From contig NW_022985216.1 of the NCBI RefSeq assembly GCF_010093535.1, positions 213,029 through 277,028 of the forward strand: DNA of 64,000 nt. Reading direction: 5' to 3'. The stretch is from Lindgomyces ingoldianus. Its lineage: Eukaryota > Ascomycota > Dothideomycetes > Pleosporales > Lindgomycetaceae. Each line of letters starts with the position of its first letter. The first letter of the stretch is position 1. Shown here piece by piece: positions 46,709 to 58,084 of the stretch. Under the pieces are notes generated by a model. It saw only the letters and a program-made list of their open reading frames with translations. It ran no database searches and was not told the DNA's origin. A program made the position numbers and the translations under genes.

Positions 46709-48025
46709 TAGAGATGGAGCATGTCATGATATGCTCATTGGAAGGAACTTCGTGTCGTGGGTTGCACATGAGGTGACGACGTGCATGGTTGAAAGGTTTA
46801 CCCCAGATTCTCACTCACATCGGTTTTTCTAGCCGAGACAACGGGTGAGGAAGTTGGTGAAACCTTATATTCCCGATTGATACCAAGCGCGCCCAGATAT
46901 GGTGTTCCCAGGTTCCTGAAGTCTGCTGTTGGACGAACCTGGTTGCACAGCGACGGTTTAGATTGGAGTGCAGGTGCGTGTCTGCAGGAGAACGTGCGGG
47001 GTTTGAGCTGGGACTTTTCGAAATAGATATTGTGACAATATAGGTGCAATCTAGATAGAGTGCGATGGCCAGGTGCCGGGTGGTTCGGCTGTTATTAAAC
47101 AGACATACGAGAATTTCCTGACAGCCAATCACGACGTCGGAATATTTAGAGTGATGAGGTCTTGGGGTAGAGGGGAAATTCGTGTCACCTTACCCCAACT
47201 CGCCATCATGACTTTGATTTGTATATATTGGAAGGGAGATGAAGTGGAGGATTCCTCGTGGCATCCGCCTTGTCTAGCTTTTGTCACCGGAGTGTGCGTA
47301 GAGTGAAAGCTTGAGGTGTGCGGGATCACGCTTTCCGAAGCTTTATTGGCAAGAAGGCTTCTTTGACAACCATGGCGGTTTGAGCTTCGAAGGAGGGGTG
47401 ATGATGGCACGTGCGAGAGTCTTTGCAGGTGTTCCCAAGTCTTTCTAGTAAGTACCATTAATCTTTGGCATACTACTGACGATATTAGCTTGAAGATATC
47501 ACAAAATCTTGGCCCCTTTCACGCCCAGAACCCTTACCACGGGATTATTACTCTTCGCTAGAGCTTTAAGTAAGGAGGGTGATATAAAATCGGAGCTCCC
47601 GGGGTCTGCAAGGTCAAAATCACGTGCACCAGTGGCCACCTGCAACCTCCCTTGAGCCCGCCCTTGAAGGACATGAAAGCTCCCCTGTAACGTCTCATGA
47701 AGATTTGTAATAGAACAAGCGCCTATATCAGGGAAGTTAGATCTTAGAAGGTCGTTCTCGCCGTAACGGAAGATGATTATGGCATCTGTGGATGAGAACT
47801 TTCGGGATGTCTGGATTTTGCCCATGTTGTCTCTCCAAATTCTATTCAATCCAAGCGAGAACTTGGAGGAAAAACCAAACCCGACCTTAGGAGCGGCCAA
47901 GGCAAAACTCGGGATCTCCAGGTGGTAGGCATTCGCGAGGAATGTGCGTGCTCTACACTAGGAAATCACTGGGTTTTGCGACTAGCTTTCATACGAACCA
48001 AGATTCATTCTGTAAAAACTGGAAA
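46709..48025. other. Intergenic region, one unrecognised minus-strand ORF
   Basis: The minus-strand frame at 47900-47499 (APKVGFGFSSKFSLGLNRIW through VRVLGVKGAKIL) is 133 residues with no recognised domain. It extends a little upstream in frame (LEIPSFALAAPK) before a stop. It may be an exon of an unknown gene. Nothing else stands out. Confidence 0.3.
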
Positions 48026-49467
48026 CTACAGTCTGCTCTGGATCTTCTCCTCTGTATCGCCCAAGGCATATGCGCTCCGGTTTTTTCTACTCCTCACCTT
48101 CTCACCATCTTCCCTGGAAACATACCTCGCTTCTACAGCTGGGTTGTACGTAAATTGGCTGGACTTCTTAACGTCATCATCACTCAGTTTTGGATTCTTC
48201 GCTCCATCAGCTCGCTTGTATACCGTCACGACAACGGCTCCTCCCAATCCTAAGTTGTGTTGTAGGGCAACGTCAGTACCCTCGACAAGCCGGTTATTCG
48301 CCCATCCTCGAAGCTGCCATGTTAGTTCGGCACACTGAGCCAGGCCTGTCGCCCCAAGGGGATGTCCTTTAGAAATCAATCCTCCGGAGGGGTTCACAAT
48401 AGGACCTCTGCCGCCGTAGGTGATATCGCCGCGTCGGACCATCTCATGTGCCTTTCCAGGCTCGCTAAATCCAAGGCCTTCGAGGAGGATCAATTCATTA
48501 GCGGAAAAGCAATCGTGGACTTCGCAGACTTTGATATCCTTCGATGATACACCGGCCTCCTTTAGCGCAGCCTGGGCAGCCCGCTTCGTCATGTCGTATC
48601 CAACCAGATCCATGCTGGACTCGGAGTATAGTTGCGGGGAGTCTGTGAATAGCGTCTGGCCGGCAATTAGGATAGCCTGAGGCTTCAAGTACGGCCGGGC
48701 GTCCAGGAATTTCTGGGACACAATGACCGCAGCTCCGGCTCCATCTGAGGTCGGCGAACACTGCAGCTTGGTCAACGGCCACTCGATCATCGGCGCATTT
48801 TGAATCTCTTCCAACGTATATCTCTGCTGGAACTGCGCATACGGATTCCGCTGGCTGTGCTCGTGACTTATTCTGGCAATCTCAGCAAAATCCCTAGCCT
48901 CGGCCCCGTACTTCTCCATGTACTCCTTCCCAGCATTGGCAAAGTATTGCGCATTAGGCGGTGACTTTTGAATGCCTCTGGTATCGGCCATCATGCGCCT
49001 CGAAAGGCCCATAGGTGACGGCCGGTCGTGCCAGACGGATTTTATGGAACCAGGAGACATTTGCTCGAAGCCAATGACAAGGGCGCAGTCGATGGCGCCG
49101 TTCTTGATAAGGGTGCGCGCGAGATGTATGCCGGTCGAGCCGGTGGCGCAGGCGTTGTTTGTGTTATATATTGGTATTCTATCCCGTGACATCTCGCATA
49201 AATCGATGTTCTCAAGCATTGATTGGCGAGGTACGCTTACGATGACATTCCGAACTGGTAGAATATCCTCTGACCGCTAGTAGTATCTCCATAGCAGTAA
49301 CATGCAACACCAGTCTCTACGTCGTCGTAGTTTATCTGCGCGTCGAGCATTGCTTTTACACCGGCTTCGAAGCCCATTTCCGGATACTGACGCTGGCCGC
49401 GGGGCTTAATGAACTTGGTCAGCCCCACGCCCAGCACGTAGGCGGAAATATTGTTTTGCGACCCCAT
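48026..49467 (-). CDS. SCP-x type peroxisomal thiolase (459 aa)
   Basis: Sterol-carrier-protein-x type thiolase, expected to cleave 3-oxoacyl-CoA in peroxisomal beta-oxidation. Minus-strand exons 49467-49241 and 49178-48026 are joined by a 62-bp intron (GTAAGC..GATAG), giving MSS then IPIYNTNNACATGSTG in frame and 460 codons. The nucleophilic Cys86 is in NNACATGS. CEVHDCFSANEL, NPSGGLISKGHPLGATG and a C-terminal LGGAVVVTVYK complete the thiolase fold signatures. After the domain a charged 40-residue tail ends in SRL, a canonical PTS1 peroxisomal targeting signal. There is no fused SCP2 domain. The length is normal for stand-alone fungal members, and the gene appears intact. Confidence 0.92.
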
Positions 49468-50008
49468 GACGGGAAATATTGAGAAACTGGGAGAATTGAG
49501 AGAATTGAAAGAATGTCAATGTGAAATGTCTTCAGCGGCGGAATTGGAGAGCGACTGGTACAGACCCTGTGGGGATGTACGCCCAGAGGTTTAAGTGAAT
49601 GAAGTCAGGGGAAGCTCGCGGGGCCGAGGTTCAGATCTATTGCTGGAGCTACCCCACCTCGACGTTTCACCGCAGACCTTGAGCGGCCCTTCTCCACTCT
49701 AACCCATGCGTTTACTCATCATTCCACATAGCCATGGCATTCCGTCCGGAATATTCTGTGGAATAGCCATCGCTCTTCCAGAGTGGCCGAGGCGAAGCTT
49801 CTTCCAACTTCGCCCGCTTCACCAGGTCGTCTTCCCACTCTATCGCAAATAAGACCGTGTTCAAGACAAGCTCTCCTAATCGCATCCTCTAGTATATGAT
49901 GCTATTAAATGAAAAGCATATGCGGATTTTCCTGCTTACGGTGCGCTATATCACGCTCCTCGTCGCGGAAATACTCCCTCATCGTCGAGGTCATTCGCCG
50001 ATGGTGAA
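49468..50008. other. Intergenic promoter region
   Basis: It should hold the promoter of the minus-strand thiolase gene. No coding feature and no clear motif are seen. Confidence 0.35.
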
Positions 50009-50880
50009 TCACTGCCTTTGACAACTCCGTGTCCGTCTTTTGGTTGAAGGTATCACATCATTCCTGTATCCACGTGCGCATTTCGTTAATCGGGAACCGC
50101 CGGAAAAAGAACGATACCGCAAGTCTGTCTTCGTGCCGATGGCTGATCCACCTGAGTCGACCGGAACTGACAAGAACCTCAAGCATTCATACTTGCAGCT
50201 GTATCGCCGAGGAAGAACGCTTCTGCGGCCAAGTTCTTCATGTACCCCAAATTTATCCTCGAGGCTAGTCAACGTTTGGATATAGCAATCTGCTAGACTA
50301 TTTCCGTGCCGGTCTTCAGCATTCACATCTGCTTCACTGTCGATCAAAAACTCCATGACGTCGGCATCCATCTTCCCACTTACGCTCTGGCACATCGCGA
50401 GCAACGGTATACTGCGGTTCATGTTATTCCTCGCATCAACTTCTGCCCTGTGCGACAGGATCAACCTTACAACATTCGTGGACGAGTGCTCCACCGCACG
50501 GTGCAGTGGAGTTCGCATAGTACTTCCAACACCTGAGCCACCATCGACAGGTGTCCCGGCAGTAAGTAGAGCCTCAATCCTCTTTCTGATTTCCGCTTCT
50601 GGACCGCCGAGATAGACCAGATGCAAAGTTAAATGTCTCTGATGGTCTTCGAGGAGGACATTAGCTCCATGGATTATGGGAAGCTTTATGTTCTGCCACT
50701 TTAGAGATCTCGAGGCACGTTGCAGTGCCGTTCTTCTGACGTTATCTTAAGCATCAACGGAGTGCCTAGCCTCCAATAGGTTCAAATTTCTATAGAGCTA
50801 TCCCACTAGGCTGCTTCTAATAATGCGCCATCTCGTGGCATAGGTCGAGGTTCCGAGTTCCGCGGGGTCACCTGTCGCTC
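50009..50880 (-). pseudogene. Ankyrin-repeat protein, decayed 5' part
   Basis: The open part 50626-50009 encodes ankyrin repeats (MRTPLHRAVEHSSTNVVRLI, ADVMEFLIDSEADVNAEDRH, GNSLADCY). The same frame continues upstream without a start as VRRTALQRASRSLKWQNIKL, but is broken by TAA at 50749-50747, where VDA is followed by DNVRRTAL, a position normally holding a lysine in an ankyrin turn. Still further up are LLEARHSVDA and a TAG, and a short MPRDGALLEAA in another frame. One or two stops plus a frame change mark this as a pseudogene. Ankyrin repeats bind partner proteins, and no enzymatic domain is seen. Confidence 0.65.
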
Positions 50881-53800
50881 CTCTCCCTATCTACCACGCC
50901 GCCGATTGTAACAGACCTTCCAGTTTCCGGTTGGTCCAGGGTGTCAATGTATTCATCCGGAATAGCGAAAGTATCCTGTGTGGCCGTCGCCACCGGGTTT
51001 TCTGGTATGCGGTTGTTCACATTTTCTTCCTAGTGCTCTTCGGAGAAGGAAGCCCAAGCCTTGGGCTCAAGCGGGACGTCTATGTCATCGTCCAGTTAGA
51101 ACACCCTGACCAGGAGCGCGTGAGTTAAGAGAAATGTCCTTAAAAGGGCTTCTACTGCCTTCCTTTGAGTTTAGATTGACTTCCTGGTAACGGTTCCGTA
51201 GTTCAGTTGCCACTAACGAAGCTAGCAAGGAGACACGCGATGTTGGGCGAGGGGAAGAATGGCTGTAGCTCCATGATTTTCATGTTTTCGCAGCCATTGA
51301 AAGACTTGGATTTCGAATTGGGCACTCGCCAAAGAAAAGGGCGAGGAGGGCACGACTTATTTATCTGCAGGCATCGAAGTGCTTCTTTTGCGCAGCGATA
51401 GCGCCACTCTCAACACCACCCAAGAGCTTGCTAAAGATTTAGCGAAAGGGACGTCTTCGGCCTTATTTTCTAAACCACATTCTTAAAGTGATTCGAGGTC
51501 ATATTGGCTTTTTAGTAGTCCTTAGAATGGGCGCAATTCTCCTAAATCCTGGCGGTGGTACACTCCCATTACACACAAATGTTGTAGGAACGAACGATTA
51601 GTTCCTTATAGAGAGGCCAAATCCATCAAATAGACCATATTGATGGCCTTGTAAATGCTCCGCCACGGAATTGCAAGACCATCAAGTTCTAGTTCCGATT
51701 AGTGATCCCATTTCTAGTTAAGAAAAACCGAGCGTTTATTCAGGACGTAGGGGCTGCGATTGAAGCTCTTTTCCTTCTTTGGCAAAATATCTCACTTGAT
51801 ACTTCTCTCAGAAGCGTGCACACTTAGGTTGATCAGTGAACATGATTGGGAAGAGGTGTTGCGTTAATATGGATGGGGTCGACCTCGTCTAGGCTGCTAG
51901 TGATATAAATGCCGACCCTCGTAGAACATGCCACCAAAGAAATTTTCAACCTGTATTTCCACAAGCCCATTCTGTCTATTAATCTCTTGAAATATGTTTT
52001 GTCGAATCCCTCCTCTTTCTTGGGCTTAGATCCTCCTCCCATCTACAACCATTGACCATCCATTGCTGAATAGTAGTCATCCGCCCTCTATGATCTTACC
52101 ACAACACATGCAATCTCTTATCACAACACAAAAGACAGCAGTTATTCATCAACAACGCCGGTGTGAATATTCACTGCCGCAAACACAGTTCAGGTTCCTA
52201 TTTCGTCCTTCAGCACAGCTGTGCAGACAGCGAGACTACGAAACGACTTCCAGATCCCCGACTTGCAGCACCATACACCGTACTGGGGGAATTGGCGCAG
52301 GCGGTGCTGAGTATGCTAGTTTTGGGGGAAGGAAATCTGTATTTCTTGCTGAAGATGTTGGATGGACTTTAGGGATAGTTTGAGAAGGGGTTTAGAATTG
52401 GCGATGGTGCCTGAGGTGTTACATTGGGTGTTTAGGGGCCAGGGGGAGAGGACGAATCTGGAGTTTTGGAATTTTATGGAGGCTGTGAAGGATGTGTGAG
52501 AATGGTGAGTGTTTAGATGGGTGGCGGCAGCGGTTTTGTCGCAGAACTTACGAAGCTACGTATCTCTTATTGAATCGTGCGGATAGACGGACGTCGAAAG
52601 TAATTAGTTCCTTGGGGCAAGCTTCAGGAACTGCGGTTGCATCTCCCTTACCTTCCCATGAGGGCCCAGAAGGCGTTGGGAAGGATATAAACCGACTTGT
52701 ATTAATGCATGTATATGCATCAAAATCTACTTCAAATCAGTTTATCTAGGACAAGGAAGGGGCTGGGGAAACGGGAAAGTGAAGAGGGTTGAGTCCATCT
52801 ATGCACACTAGCGCATGGAAAAAAAGGCTTTGTGGACCAATAATATTCGATGCCTCAAATGGCAAAGCAAGTCATATCTCACGAAAGAAAAACGAACAAA
52901 AGATAGAAGGGCGCGTGAATTGAAAAACATGGTGTCTCAAAAGGTAAGCAAAAGAAGGCCTCATGCAAACAATGAAGGGCGAGGGTAAGCAGTGACGTAA
53001 ACGAACTGCCATTCAGGCTCCTACTTCTCGCCGCCATAATCAGAATTTATATCCGAATTCTTCTGCGCAGGCTCCCGAATTGAGGTGAGTCGAGAGTCAA
53101 TAGTGAAGAATGCGGCTCGGTTTGGCCCGAATTTGATAGCGTCGAAGAACTCCGGACGCAGCTCGTCCAATTTCGACCACAGACCTGCCGATTTTTTTTC
53201 TCAATCACGGAAGAAAGAGTTTCACAAGACTTTCAAGAGCTCTGGTACCTCTTCTTATGGTTCGGCCAAGGAGGTGGAGAAGGTGGAAGAGACGGAACCC
53301 AGTAGCCCCTCGAGGAGGCTTGATGAGTACAGCGAGGCAGTTTTAGCGATGGTTGTGAGATAGCTTCACCTGGAAGGGTGCTCTATGAGCAACGTTAGCC
53401 AATTTCTTGGAGGAACGGTGGGCTCCAACATCAACATCGGTATCAGATAAGGGCCTCTTGGGGTGACCATGGCGAGACAGATATTTGGGTAGCGATTACG
53501 AGTTAACCTCTTAAGAAGTGTCTCTGTGGGCAAAATTTCCTAATTCCTTTGAGAAATGGTGGTAAATAGCGTTAAATATCCTTATGATTTGAATGGACTA
53601 ACTTCCTTCGGCAATATGTATATTATGGGTAAACGAAATCGTCCATGACGTTGAGATGAGGTTGGGGGTGAGAGTGGATGTTGTATACAGTTAAGTCACC
53701 GTCAGGGCCGAAGTGAGCGGATGTCCTCTGAACCTGGTGAAGAGGAAGTTAAACCGACATGAAGTAATCCTGAGGCTGTTTTCCGCTGAAGGCACCCCGA

Positions 53801-54114
53801 TTGGCGAAGTAAGCGATGATAATAAGATGTGGCGGAACTCACATCGCCGAAGATAATGGTGACCTCTGCTGGTAGGGTCGGGTCGGGTCGGTTAGCTATG
53901 GCTGCGCCTATGGTGTAATGTAAGACGGCAATCGGACTTGATGTGATTCTAAGGTGCGCAAGCAGTGAACAAGCTCGTGAGGGAGTAGTGCAGTCCAACC
54001 AGGGGGTAATGGTTCATGAAGTTTATACACGGGGACTCTGTCCCAAAGGAAGAATATATACAAGAATGCGCACCACCTACTTCTCTCAGCCTCAGTCCCG
54101 CAAGCTTCCCATCA
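50881..54114. other. Long interval with only weak ORFs
   Basis: Candidates are the minus-strand ORF at 52042-51833 (listed separately) and the plus-strand frame at 53085-53363, rich in Ser, Lys and Glu (RKKEFHKTFKSSGTSSYGSA), with no recognised domain and no convincing start. The rest shows nothing that resembles a gene. Confidence 0.3.
51833..52042 (-). CDS. Possible 5' exon with a myristoylation-like N-terminus
   Basis: An ATG at 52042 opens MGGGSKPKKEEGFDKTYFKR, a Gly-2/Ser-5 start followed by basic residues, as in N-myristoylated proteins. After LWKYR there is a possible donor (AG before GTTGAA). Beyond it the frame is less convincing. No matching downstream exon was found, so this is a guess. 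Confidence 0.22.
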   Translation of the reverse strand: MGGGSKPKKEEGFDKTYFKRLIDRMGLWKYRLKISLVACSTRVGIYITSSLDEVDPIHINATPLPNHVH

Positions 54115-56029
54115 TCAAGCTTTATACGAGTCTAAAAAGCTCGCCCTTTCCTTAACACTCCTCTCCCACATCACCTCCTCATCCTCTAACATATCCGGAC
54201 TCACCGGAACCTTAGCCTCTCTCTTCTGATGTGCTCTACTGCTCGGAGTCACAGAGGCAGTTTTCAGGGTCGTTGGCCTCGGTCGGACTCTCTTTGTCTT
54301 GGCTTCTCCTTTCTGACTTGGCTGTGGGGGCCAATTATCCCAGGGACTGCGCGTGGGTAAGGATGGAGGTTCAGGGGGTGCAGAAAGGGTAGTTGCAGCT
54401 GAGGCACCGGTACCAGAGGGTTGGGGAATGGCCGTGCCGATTGGAAGGGAAGGGGCACTCACGGCGTTTGCAGAGCCGTTTGAAGATCCTTTCAGAGCCA
54501 GGATCTTGATGACGGCGGCTTCAGCAGCGACCATGACCATTGCCTGGGTGTTGCCAGTCGGAAGATCGGGGTGCATGCTGGCATCAACAACAAACAAATT
54601 ATCGGTGCCAAAGACCTTGGTGTTTGTATCCACAACTGCGGTAGTCTCGTCCTCACCCATCTTCGCAGTACTCACAAAGTGAGCTCCAGTAGTAAAGTCT
54701 TTCAGGAGATCCGCACCCGTCACATTCGAGCCTGTAACGCTTCCAGATGATCCAGCAGAGAGAAATGAGAGTGTTGAGTTTGGCTTGCGGCTCATCTCAA
54801 GGAGGCGGTCCATGAAAATTGTTGCGGCCTCAATATCGGTGCCACTTGTCAACCAGGGCTTTGTAATGAATTCGGTAGCGCCATCGGCAGTTATTCCAAG
54901 GCTTCCAACGGAAGTAACACCATGGGTGAGATAAATTTTCATGGATATGGTGTTGTTGGCGGGACCATTGCAGGTTCCTTGTACGAAAATTGTGTGTCCA
55001 TCTGATGTTTCCACTGAGCTCCAGAAGTTTAGGCGTTGTCCAGATTGGGCGAGAGCTCCAGAGCCCTTGGCAAATAGTTCGACAGTAGTCTCGTTGGGGC
55101 TTGTGAAATCGGTGGTACCAAGAGCAGGCATGTTAACTTTGGTGGAAAACTTAACTGGGAATATGGGATGATCTCTGATCTCAGCTCCGACTGGGAGATT
55201 GATCCATTCAGATTCAGCAGGGAGAATAACGCCTGTCGATCCACTCGCAACAGTCTGAATTTGCTCCCTAGGCCCAATGGCGCTGTTAAAGAGAATACGA
55301 GGGGTAGACATGGCACCGGACGCCAGAATAACACCGCCGCCTGAGTTGACATTGTAGATGACGCGTTTCCCGGTTACGCCACATTCTGTTTCAACGCCCG
55401 AAATAGTGGATCCATTGCGAACAGCGCGAATTACCATCGTATTCAGCATTAGCTTAAAGTTGGACATGGCTAATGCAAGCGGAAGGTAGTTTCGGACGGG
55501 ACCTGCACGAAGACCGTCCGCAGTACTCCATGGTGGGTGTGTGAAGACATCCTTCTTATCGTTGGGTTCTTTGATCGAATCCACATAGTTCCAACCATTT
55601 CCGGCAAGGAATTGCGAGAGAACCTCATAAGCTTGGTCGTTATAGCGAAGTCCATCTACTGAGCCGTAATTCTGGCCAGGATTACGCTCGTACAGTCGGT
55701 CAGCAGCAGCCGAAACGTCGGACCATTTCCAGCCTGTTGGCCATTTATCATCAAAATCCTTATCCTGTGGGTGGATAAACATCATAGCTTTAAAGTTTTA
55801 GCATGCACGCAGTCTAATTCAGAGTCAATACTCACCATTGACCATAGTCCCGCCACCAAGTAAGCAACCAGCTTGATCGGCCGTATCCGTGCAAAAGGCT
55901 GGAGTTCCAGCCACGCTAAGATAATAATCGAGGCCGGGAACATCATACATAGTGACAGAGCTATTCCACGAGAGTGTATCGGTATTCCCGGTAGATGCAA
56001 AGGATGGACCACCACGTTCAAGTAGGAGG

Positions 56030-57237
56030 ACGGTAGCCAGCGCTTCCAACTGTACGTAATACGATTTAACTTGACCAAATCTAGGACGTTACGTCTAACT
56101 TTCTTAGTACATTTCTACTATACAATTAACATAAGGACCACTTATAAGTCTTAACTATAATAATTAAGAATCCTTATACAGCTTAACAACTTAGCAGAAG
56201 TTATAACATAACGCTAGAACAAATATAATTTGTGTTAAATAAGCTCTTTTAGCTAGCTACTTATAGTATAAGCACTTAAGTAGTAAGAGTAAAAGTAGTG
56301 TACAGTGTGCACAGCGTACAAAGTAGGTAGGGTAGAGGCAACATGTTTCTAGTTCTATTGCTCTGTCTTTTCCTCTGTATAGAGGAAAAGGGGAATATCT
56401 AGATGTTTGCGCACAGAGGTTTGCGCACAAGCATCATGTGACATAGATACGTGATCCTGCTTGTGCGCGATAGCTTGTATCTAGGCTGTAACGCTGCTGC
56501 TGCGTACAAATAATCTAAAAGAGCTAAGAGCTTAAAGTAAATTGCCTTTTAGCAGAGCTAGTTCTTCTATAATTAAAAAGCCTTAATTGTCTCTCTAGAA
56601 AGGCAGTTCTTATTAAGGTAGTAAGTCCTTCTCCTACTAGAGAAGGCGCTCTTGCAGTTACAGGACATACACAGGATAGAGAGGAAATCAAGGGCGATTT
56701 TAAAGAGCGTAGGGTAGGAGAAACGTCCTACTTTTGTCTACTATGTAAGAGGATCTGTAAATAAGGGGCTGTTATCCTTAGCTATAGTAAAGTCCTTCTA
56801 ATAAGAGTTATAATATTACTATAACTCTTAGGTTTTCTGCTGCCTTTTGTATAAGCAATTACTAGTAAGAGAGAATAGCAAATTATAACTTAAGGATAAT
56901 ATTAAGGGTAAAAAGTTAACTGTTTGCATAGGATCTAATACCCTAGCCCCCCCCCCTCTCTAACGCGTTCTTGCTTATTATACACAACAGAGTTTTTACT
57001 AATTGTTACTTAAAAACGCCCCCTTAAACGCCCTTCTAACGCTTGCCTATAAATGTCTAATTAGGTCCTATATTACTAGGAAAAATTAACTTTCTAAGAT
57101 GTATTACAGACCGTAAGGGGACCTCTCTCAGTTGTACGTTACAATTGACAGTCCTCTTACGTTTGTACGGCTCACGTGACCGTAACTATTCACTTTTCTG
57201 AGTCGTAGTACGTACGGTTGGAAGCGCTGACGGTAGC
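56030..57237. mobile_element. hAT-type non-autonomous element (1,192 bp)
   Basis: The element occupies 56038-57229. Inverted ends start CAGCGCTTCCAACYGTACGT and match over 27 bp with two mismatches. The 8-bp target duplication ACGGTAGC is perfect at 56030-56037 and 57230-57237. An 8-bp duplication with ends starting CAG is diagnostic of the hAT superfamily. The interior is AT-rich with no transposase and contains a solo LTR (56233-56512); without that insert the element is about 0.9 kb. It lies inside exon 2 of the cellobiose dehydrogenase gene. Confidence 0.9.
56233..56512 (-). mobile_element. Solo LTR inside the hAT-like element (280 bp)
   Basis: The reverse complement of this stretch matches the 280-bp LTRs at 17071 and 21174 along their whole length. 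The flanks ATTTG (56228-56232) and ATCTA (56513-56517) fit an original ATCTG duplication altered by one C-to-T and one G-to-A change. It shows that the LTR family moved into this locus or into the hAT element, then lost its body by recombination. Confidence 0.85.
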
Positions 57238-58084
57238 TCCGCTCTCTGCAAGTCTTTCAGCGGCGACAATACCGGCAGCCCCGGCGCCAGCAACGATGTA
57301 GTCATAGGTTGAATTTGAAATAGTAGCGGTGGCATTTCCTCCCATTGTGCCGTTTGCAGAACCACCACCACCAATTGGAGTGGTTGAATTTCCACTCGGG
57401 AAAGTAGAGTTGCCGCCGGTAGCCAAGGCCGCCCAGGTACTGTACTCCGAGCTCTCCGCATCAGCGACAGTAACACCGAAAGCACCAAACCCGGCAGCAT
57501 GGTAAGTCAAAGCAGAGGATGCAGAAGTAGGATCCGTAACGGCTTGATTAGACCACGCCCAGCCGAGAACTGTTGTAGCTTCCAAGATGGAGAGCCCGAC
57601 ATCATCGTCAGTAATACACCCTGAGCAAAGAAAGGTGTAAGAGAATGCAGTGCCATTTGTGTAGGTGCCAGTAGGAATCGTCGTCATGGAGAAGTTTCCG
57701 GTGGTTATTGGGGGAGAAGTATAGCCACTGTCCAACCGTCAGTATTTTACGACGCAACATTTTCGAGGACTTCACGCACGTGGCTTTGCGGAATGACGAA
57801 ACAACTTCATCCCCATTCGGCCAAGCAACTATCAGCAAGTGATCTGTCATGGATGAAGCCATCGAGACACCAGCCCATCCTCCCGTGCTGTTGACCGGCC
57901 CCACAATCTGGCCAATGAAGTCGGTAGATGGATTCTCGGGCAATGCAAGACCAAATCGATACCCAGAATAATGTTGAAATCCATTGAAAGTAATACCAGT
58001 CTTGTCGTCTGTGAAAGGCGAGGCTGTTTGAGCAGTAACATGAAGCACCAGCAAAGCGCCGGAAAGAAGGACTGATCGTGCCAT

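Larger units (their letters stand above)
54115..58084 (-). pseudogene. Cellobiose dehydrogenase, interrupted by a hAT-like element
   Basis: A secreted flavocytochrome that oxidises cellobiose and passes electrons to lytic polysaccharide monooxygenases. Exons on the minus strand are 58084-57780, 57727-55836 (containing the insertion) and 55787-54115. The signal peptide MARSVLLSGALLVLHVTAQ is followed by a cytochrome domain (WAGVSMASSMTDHLLIVAWP; HAAGFGAFGVTVAD with the likely heme His), a Gly/Asn/Ser linker, and a GMC flavoprotein domain that starts YDYIVAGAGAAGIVAAERL. GMC motifs after the gap include LLLERGGPSF, GGGTMVNAMMF, the catalytic His region GAHFVSTAKMGED and HPDLPTGNTQAM. Removing 56038-57229 plus one 8-bp duplicate gives a clean 889-codon frame. 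There is no cellulose-binding module; the protein ends in an unusual tail of about 125 residues. With the insert present the flavin domain cannot be made. Confidence 0.9.
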
